NCBI GenBank assembly: GCA_013044425.1
Contig: JABEUK010000157.1
Span: 1 to 9,494 of the forward strand
Reading direction: 5' to 3'
DNA from: Thermoplasmata archaeon
Lineage (GTDB): Archaea > Thermoplasmatota > Thermoplasmata > Lutacidiplasmatales > UBA184
Length of the DNA stretch: 9,494 nucleotides
Shown here: positions 6,063-9,494 of the stretch, in pieces
How positions within the stretch are numbered: the stretch's first letter is position 1
How the letters are laid out: each line of letters opens with the position of its first letter
Notes under the pieces: generated by a model
Told to the model about the DNA's origin: nothing
The model's database searches: none
Seen by the model: the letters and a program-made list of their open reading frames with translations, nothing else
Position numbers and translations under genes: made by a program

Positions 6063-7613
6063 CTACAGCGGCCCGTTCCCGTGCTTCTTCGGTGGTCGGT
6101 CTTCGCGCTTGGAGGCGAGGAACTTGAGCCCGGCGACGAGCCGTGTCCGCGTCTCGGCCGGATCGATCACGTCGTCGATGTACCCCCGATCCGCGGCGAG
6201 ATACGGGTTGAGGAACTCTTCCCGATATTCCCCCACCTTCTCCGCGCGTAGCTTCTCGCGCGCGTCGGCGGGAGCGGCGTCGATCTGGCGTCGGAACAGG
6301 ATGTTGACGGCGCCGTCGGCGCCCATGACCGCGATCTCGGCGGTGGGCCACGCGAGGTTCAGGTCACCGCCGAGATGCTTGGAACACATGACATCGTACG
6401 CCCCGCCGTAGGCCTTGCGCAGGATGACGGTCATCATCGGGACGGTCGCCTCGGCGAACGCGTAGAGCAGCTTCGCACCATGACGGATGATCCCGCCGAA
6501 CTCCTGAGCCGTCCCGGGCAGGAAGCCGGGTACGTCCACGAGCGTTGCGAGCGGGAGGTTGAACGCATCGCAAAACCGCACGAATCGGGCGGCCTTGATC
6601 GACGCGTGGATATCGAGCGTCCCGGCGAGCTGGGCGGGGTTGTTGGCCACGAGACCGATCGAGCGCCCCGCGAGCCGGCCGAAGCCGACGACGATGTTCG
6701 TCGCCCATTCGGGCTGGATCTCGAGGAAGGACCCCGGATCGATGAGCCGGTCGACGACCGCGTGGACATCGTAGGGGGCATTGGAATCCGCGGGCACGAT
6801 CCCGGCGAGCTCGCGGGCGGCGGTGGCGGGGGGATCGACCGAGGAAACGGCCGGCGGTTCCTCCAGGTTGTTCAGGGGCAGATAGGACAAGAGTCGCCGG
6901 GTCAGTCCGATCGCTTCCCGGTCGTTCGCCGCGGTCAGGTGGGAGACCCCGCTGACGCGGGCGTGGGTTTCCGCACCTCCGAGCTCCTCCGCGGAGACCT
7001 CCTCGCCCGTCACGGCGCGGATAACGTCCGGACCGGTGATGAACATCTGCCCCATTCCCCGGGCCATGACGACGAAATCGGTGATCGCGGGGGAATAGAC
7101 CGCTCCGCCCGCGCACGGGCCCACGATCACCGAGATCTGGGGGACCACACCGGACAGTAGGACATTCCGGAGGAACACCTCTCCGTACCCGGCGAGGCTC
7201 ATCACGCCCTCTTGGATGCGCGCGCCGCCCGAGTCGTCGAGCCCGATGATCGGTACTCCGGCCCTCCGGGCGGTCTCCATGATCTTGACGATCTTCATCG
7301 CGTGCGCCTCGCCCAGCGCGCCGCCGAACACCGTCGCGTCCTGGGAGAATGCGCAGGCCGGTCGACCGTCGATCTCTCCCCAGCCCGTCACCACTCCATC
7401 GCCGGGGACCATCCGCTCGTCCATCCCAAAGCCTTGCACCCGGTGCGTCACGAACGGGTCGATCTCGGTGAACGTCCCCGGGTCGAAGAGCAACTCCAGT
7501 CGCTCGCGCGCGGTGAGCTTGCCCAACGCTCGATGTTTCGCCAGCCGCTCCGGTCCGCCCCCTTCCTGGGCTTCCCGCTTGAGGGCGTTCCACCGTTCGT
7601 ACGGTCCGGTCAT
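6063..7613 (-). CDS. pccB: Acyl-CoA carboxyltransferase beta subunit (PccB/MmdA / transcarboxylase 12S-like)
   Basis: A 516-residue biotin-dependent carboxyltransferase that moves CO2 between carboxybiotin and an acyl-CoA. Both crotonase-like halves are intact. The N-terminal half has the acyl-CoA/oxyanion motif DDSGGARIQEG (126-136) and GPCAGGAVYSPA (165-176). The C-terminal half has DVPGFLPGTAQE (360-371) and RKAYGGAYDVMCSKHLGGDL (399-418). Asp407, in GGAYDVM, falls where PccB-type enzymes have Asp and acetyl-CoA-specific ones usually have a hydrophobic residue; this points to propionyl-/methylmalonyl-CoA rather than acetyl-CoA. Length matches PccB, MmdA and 12S. The ATG at 7613 overlaps the birA stop (ATGA), so translation is coupled. 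In the same operon are a second carboxyltransferase for keto acids and a biotin carrier, but no biotin carboxylase, which suggests transcarboxylation or a shared biotin carboxylase encoded elsewhere. Confidence 0.95.
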   Translation of the reverse strand: MTGPYERWNALKREAQEGGGPERLAKHRALGKLTARERLELLFDPGTFTEIDPFVTHRVQGFGMDERMVPGDGVVTGWGEIDGRPACAFSQDATVFGGALGEAHAMKIVKIMETARRAGVPIIGLDDSGGARIQEGVMSLAGYGEVFLRNVLLSGVVPQISVIVGPCAGGAVYSPAITDFVVMARGMGQMFITGPDVIRAVTGEEVSAEELGGAETHARVSGVSHLTAANDREAIGLTRRLLSYLPLNNLEEPPAVSSVDPPATAARELAGIVPADSNAPYDVHAVVDRLIDPGSFLEIQPEWATNIVVGFGRLAGRSIGLVANNPAQLAGTLDIHASIKAARFVRFCDAFNLPLATLVDVPGFLPGTAQEFGGIIRHGAKLLYAFAEATVPMMTVILRKAYGGAYDVMCSKHLGGDLNLAWPTAEIAVMGADGAVNILFRRQIDAAPADAREKLRAEKVGEYREEFLNPYLAADRGYIDDVIDPAETRTRLVAGLKFLASKREDRPPKKHGNGPL

Positions 7614-8386
7614 GGTTCTTCCACCCGAAGGTCTCCGGCCCTTATCGCGAACTGGGCCGAGCCCTGGGAGACAAAGAGCTCTCCGTCCTCTCCGATCCCC
7701 TGGATGATGCCCGTGGGCACCCCATCGACCCACGCCCGGCGTCCGACCCCGTAGAGGATGGCGCGGCACCGGGCGAGAGCCGCCTGCGCGCCGGCTTCCG
7801 TATCGAGCTCGCGGATCGAACGCAGAGCGGCATCCACCACCGCCTCCTCGACCTCCTCCAGGGGAGGGGGCGGGTCCATGAAGTCCCCAAGGGAGACGGT
7901 CGCCCCCCGAAGGGGCGCCGACAGCTGCTCGCGATCGAGCGAAACGTTCACGCCGATCCCGGCCACCTCGGCCCGTCCGAGGGTCGGGGAGGGGACCTCA
8001 TCGATGAGGATCCCGGAGAGCTTGCGCGGAGCGCCTCCCGGTGTCGGGACGAGAAGGTCGTTCGGCCATTTCAGGGACGCGCGCACGCCGAATCGGCCGG
8101 AGATCGCCCCCCGCAGACCGGCTCCAACCGCGAGCGAGACCAACGACCGGTGAACCTCCGGGGCGCGGGCGATGAGCGAGAGGTAGAGCCCGCCAGGGGG
8201 CGACTCCCATGTGTGGTCGATACGTCCGCGTCCTGCGCTCTGCGTCCGGGCCACGACGCACGTGCCCTCGTGAGCCCCGGCTCGCGCGAGCTCGATCGCG
8301 CGATCCTGGGTCGACGGGATCGTGGCGTACTGCTCGCGAGGACCCAACGATGCCCTCCCGGTCGCATGAGAAAATGCGTGGGCCAT
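7610..8386 (-). CDS. birA: Biotin protein ligase (BirA, monofunctional, no DNA-binding domain)
   Basis: A 258-residue biotin--[carboxyl carrier] ligase that forms biotinyl-AMP and attaches biotin to the carrier lysine. The catalytic domain shows STQD (25-28), the biotin/ATP loop GRGRIDHTWESPPGGLYLSL (52-71), KWPNDLL (106-112) and KLSGILIDE (122-130), followed by GIGVNVS (143-149). A C-terminal SH3-like cap follows (about 210-258; RRAWVDGVPTGIIQGIGEDG). There is no N-terminal helix-turn-helix, so it is not an E. coli-type repressor. I chose the ATG at 8386 because the upstream extension, to an in-frame ATG at 8509, is an Arg/Gly/Pro-rich stretch unlike protein. A TTG at 8347, closer to the conserved domain, is a possible alternative. 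It is the first gene of the operon, and its stop overlaps the next start. The natural target is the carrier encoded at the operon's end. Confidence 0.92.
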   Translation of the reverse strand: MAHAFSHATGRASLGPREQYATIPSTQDRAIELARAGAHEGTCVVARTQSAGRGRIDHTWESPPGGLYLSLIARAPEVHRSLVSLAVGAGLRGAISGRFGVRASLKWPNDLLVPTPGGAPRKLSGILIDEVPSPTLGRAEVAGIGVNVSLDREQLSAPLRGATVSLGDFMDPPPPLEEVEEAVVDAALRSIRELDTEAGAQAALARCRAILYGVGRRAWVDGVPTGIIQGIGEDGELFVSQGSAQFAIRAGDLRVEEP

Positions 8387-8539
8387 AATGGTTGGGGTAC
8401 CCAAGGAATGGACCGTGGGGGAGGGGGCGGTAGTCCGGCCGCCCGTCCGACGCCCCGGGCCCCTCTCCTCTCTCGACCGCTCCCGGCCCAGACCGTCCGT
8501 TACGGTCATCCCTCTTCGAGCTTCGGGTCCGATCGATCC

Positions 8540-8899
8540 ATGAGCCAGCTACTGTCCGCGCTACGGGAGATCGCACCGGGCATCGAGAAGGAGCTCCGGG
8601 GGCGGCTCGCCAGCTTCGCGGGGATGTTCATCGTGGGCTATCTGCCTCAAACCTGGTCATTCGTCACGGACGCCGGCTCCGCCGCGCTCACCGTGGACAA
8701 GAGGGGGAGCGTGGCGGTCGAAGCTGGAACTCCGCCGAACCCGGATGTCACCGTCCAGTGGGGGCACGACGCCCTCGTCGCGGCCTTGCTGCGCCAAAAG
8801 CGAGCCCCGGTGGCCGGCGATCCCCCGCTGCGCGTCACGCCCCACACGTCGAAGGGGAAGACCGCCTACGACTTCCTGCGGAGCCGGTTCGGCCTGTAG
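8540..8899 (+). CDS. Small SCP2-like (sterol-carrier-protein-2 fold) protein, function unknown
   Basis: A 119-residue soluble protein. The fold assignment is tentative: the pattern NPDVTVQWGHDALVAALL (67-84) resembles the SCP2 signature, in which a D-V-T/V-x strand precedes a helix beginning with D. An upstream strand ends in SAALTVDKRGSVAVEAG (47-63). The C-terminus (LRVTPHTSKGKTAYDFLR, 97-114) is well structured but lacks the usual SCP2 'G-D' ending. SCP2-fold proteins bind lipids or acyl-CoAs in a hydrophobic pocket, so a lipid or acyl-CoA link to the neighbouring CoA carboxyltransferase operon is conceivable but unproven. The ATG at 8540 begins the conserved-looking region. The gene is divergent from birA across a 153-bp gap in which I see no convincing TATA box, and it converges on ribH. 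Confidence 0.62.
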   Translation: MSQLLSALREIAPGIEKELRGRLASFAGMFIVGYLPQTWSFVTDAGSAALTVDKRGSVAVEAGTPPNPDVTVQWGHDALVAALLRQKRAPVAGDPPLRVTPHTSKGKTAYDFLRSRFGL

Positions 8900-8905
8900 C
8901 CCGAT

Positions 8906-8925
8906 CCGTCGGAGCCGGCCGACGG
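8906..8925. terminator. GC-rich hairpin in the convergent gap, possible bidirectional terminator
   Basis: The 37-bp gap between the SCP2-like gene and ribH contains a perfect 7-bp inverted repeat: CCGTCGG (8906-8912) and CCGACGG (8919-8925), with loop AGCCGG. A second short palindrome, GACCCGGGGTC, follows at 8926-8936. There is no oligo-T tract on either strand, so it is not a classical intrinsic terminator. In such GC-rich DNA short stems also arise by chance. Confidence 0.3.
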
Positions 8926-8936
8926 GACCCGGGGTC

Positions 8937-9377
8937 TTAGTCGAGATCCCGCAGTCGTTGGACCATCTTGACCACGGCCCGGACGGCGTTCGCCGCGTTC
9001 TCGATCCGTTCTTGCGCTTGCAGCCGCGTTTCGCCGGGGCCCGTGATCCCGAGCCCGAGCGGCTTGCCGTAGTCGACCGACAGATCGGCGAGCTTGCGCG
9101 CGGCTTGGTTCATGACCACCTCGTCGTGCTGGGTCTCCCCTTCGATGACCGCTCCGAGCGCAACCACCGCGTCGACGTCCTTCCGGGCGAAGAGCGCCTT
9201 GACCGCGAGCGGGATGTCGTAGACCCCAGGGGTCCGCACGACCGGCCCGAGCGTCGCGCCCAGGAAGCGGATCTCCTCCTTGGCCCGTTCGACCATCGAC
9301 GACGTCACGTCGAAGTTGTACTCGCTGGCGACCACTGCTATGCAGACTCCCGCTCCGGCTCCTGTGTTCTTTGCCAT
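8937..9377 (-). CDS. ribH: 6,7-dimethyl-8-ribityllumazine synthase (archaeal type)
   Basis: A 146-residue lumazine synthase, which condenses 5-amino-6-ribitylamino-uracil with 3,4-dihydroxy-2-butanone 4-phosphate in riboflavin synthesis. Family motifs are VVASEYNFDVT (15-25; substrate-binding aromatic/Asn), TPGVYDIPLAVKAL (49-62) and GAVIEGETQHDEVV (75-88), with the catalytic-type His84. The C-terminal GITGPGETRLQAQERI (110-125) follows the Methanocaldococcus protein pattern closely. It is RibH rather than the paralogous archaeal riboflavin synthase RibC, because the GETxHDE and GITGPG..RLQAQER motifs are intact. I chose the ATG at 9377; the frame is open to an ATG at 9482, but that extension crosses an inverted repeat and has no family similarity. 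A weak GGAG lies about 10 nt upstream. No other riboflavin gene is visible. It converges on the SCP2-like gene. Confidence 0.97.
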   Translation of the reverse strand: MAKNTGAGAGVCIAVVASEYNFDVTSSMVERAKEEIRFLGATLGPVVRTPGVYDIPLAVKALFARKDVDAVVALGAVIEGETQHDEVVMNQAARKLADLSVDYGKPLGLGITGPGETRLQAQERIENAANAVRAVVKMVQRLRDLD

Positions 9378-9421
9378 GGTTGTTTTCTCCGTTCCTTGGT
9401 TGGATGATCGTGCGTCAACGA

Positions 9422-9441
9422 CCACCGATTGAAATCGGTGG
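9422..9441. repeat. Perfect 9-bp inverted repeat (hairpin), possible IS200/IS605-type end
   Basis: CCACCGATT (9422-9430) and AATCGGTGG (9433-9441) are perfect reverse complements separated by GA. On the - strand the RNA would be an 8-bp stem with a UUCA loop, followed by TCGTTGAC. Subterminal hairpins of this CCACCG...CGGTGG type near a TTGAC/GTCAA sequence are common at the ends of IS200/IS605 and tnpB-only elements in archaea; that link is from general knowledge, not a match. A short - strand open frame (9492 down to a TGA at 9417-9415) runs through the hairpin and would fit the last ~25 codons of a tnpB gene extending past the window, but I cannot confirm it. The hairpin is 44 bp upstream of ribH, so it could instead be a terminator of an upstream gene or a leader structure. 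Confidence 0.55.
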
Positions 9442-9494
9442 CTTGTAACTGAGGTCGGAAACAGGTCCCCACGTCTCTTCACTCCCCGCTACGA

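Noticed and set aside
4966..6411. Long + strand open frame opposite the keto-acid carboxyltransferase
   Set aside because: Antisense shadow of a gene with a complete set of PYC/OADA motifs; highly charged, repetitive composition and no recognisable domain.
3993..8386. Interpretation as a sodium-pumping oxaloacetate or methylmalonyl-CoA decarboxylase
   Set aside because: Those complexes need a polytopic beta subunit (OadB/MmdB), which is absent here. The only nearby membrane proteins are the two small 2-TM proteins, which do not resemble it. A distant beta gene cannot be excluded.
8395..8402. GGGTACCC palindrome just upstream of birA as an operator
   Set aside because: An 8-bp palindrome is expected by chance in GC-rich DNA, no second copy was seen near other starts, and this BirA has no DNA-binding domain.
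8387..8509. Longer BirA start at the ATG at 8509
   Set aside because: The added 41 residues are Arg/Gly/Pro/Thr-rich without family similarity and would use up nearly the whole divergent intergenic region.
9378..9482. Longer RibH start at the ATG at 9482
   Set aside because: The extension has no lumazine synthase similarity and crosses a perfect inverted repeat. The 146-aa form from 9377 already matches archaeal RibH length.
1..9494. CRISPR array, tRNA or rRNA genes
   Set aside because: No regularly spaced direct repeats, no cloverleaf-like TTCGA arms with matching acceptor stems and no rRNA signatures were noticed in the intergenic DNA, all of which is short.

Overview
The window looks like a high-GC archaeal chromosome, most likely Thermoplasmatota-like. 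The phylum is an inference from the gene set, not something I can prove. Archaeal markers are an archaeal-type lumazine synthase, the N-terminus of a probable archaeal DNA primase large subunit, an archaeal-type RtcB with a TATA-like box placed for a leaderless transcript, and a stand-alone biotin ligase without a DNA-binding domain. Genes are packed tightly, with 4-29 bp overlaps and several GTG starts.

Layout from left to right. Positions 1-352 are broken: an ISKra4-family transposase fragment on the + strand (1 to about 176) abuts the first ~61 codons of a probable priL gene on the - strand (about 170-352). Next on the - strand come a membrane-embedded M50 site-2-type protease with a PDZ domain (325-1683) and rtcB (1757-3208). 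On the + strand, divergent from rtcB, are two small membrane proteins of unknown function: one with two membrane helices and a C-terminal zinc ribbon (3310-3648), one with two helices and an acidic Pro-rich tail (3664-3996). The second ends tail-to-tail with the next - strand operon on a shared CTAG.

The core of the window is a four-gene - strand operon, transcribed birA (7610-8386), a PccB-like CoA carboxyltransferase (6063-7613), a PycB/OadA-like keto-acid carboxyltransferase (4504-6039), then a biotinyl carrier protein (3993-4532). These are the three catalytic components of a propionibacterial-type methylmalonyl-CoA:pyruvate transcarboxylase (12S, 5S and 1.3S), plus the enzyme that biotinylates the carrier. 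No biotin carboxylase (ATP-grasp) and no membrane decarboxylase beta subunit is present here. The operon could therefore move CO2 directly between methylmalonyl-CoA and pyruvate/oxaloacetate, or it could share a biotin carboxylase encoded elsewhere. This is the most interesting system in the window.

Right of the operon are a small SCP2-like protein on the + strand (8540-8899), a GC-rich hairpin in the convergent gap, and ribH (8937-9377, - strand). A perfect 9-bp inverted repeat lies 44 bp upstream of ribH (9422-9441) and resembles the ends of IS200/IS605-type elements. The window may therefore be bounded by mobile-element remnants on both sides. No tRNA, rRNA or CRISPR array was recognised, and no gene-free stretch exceeds about 160 bases.
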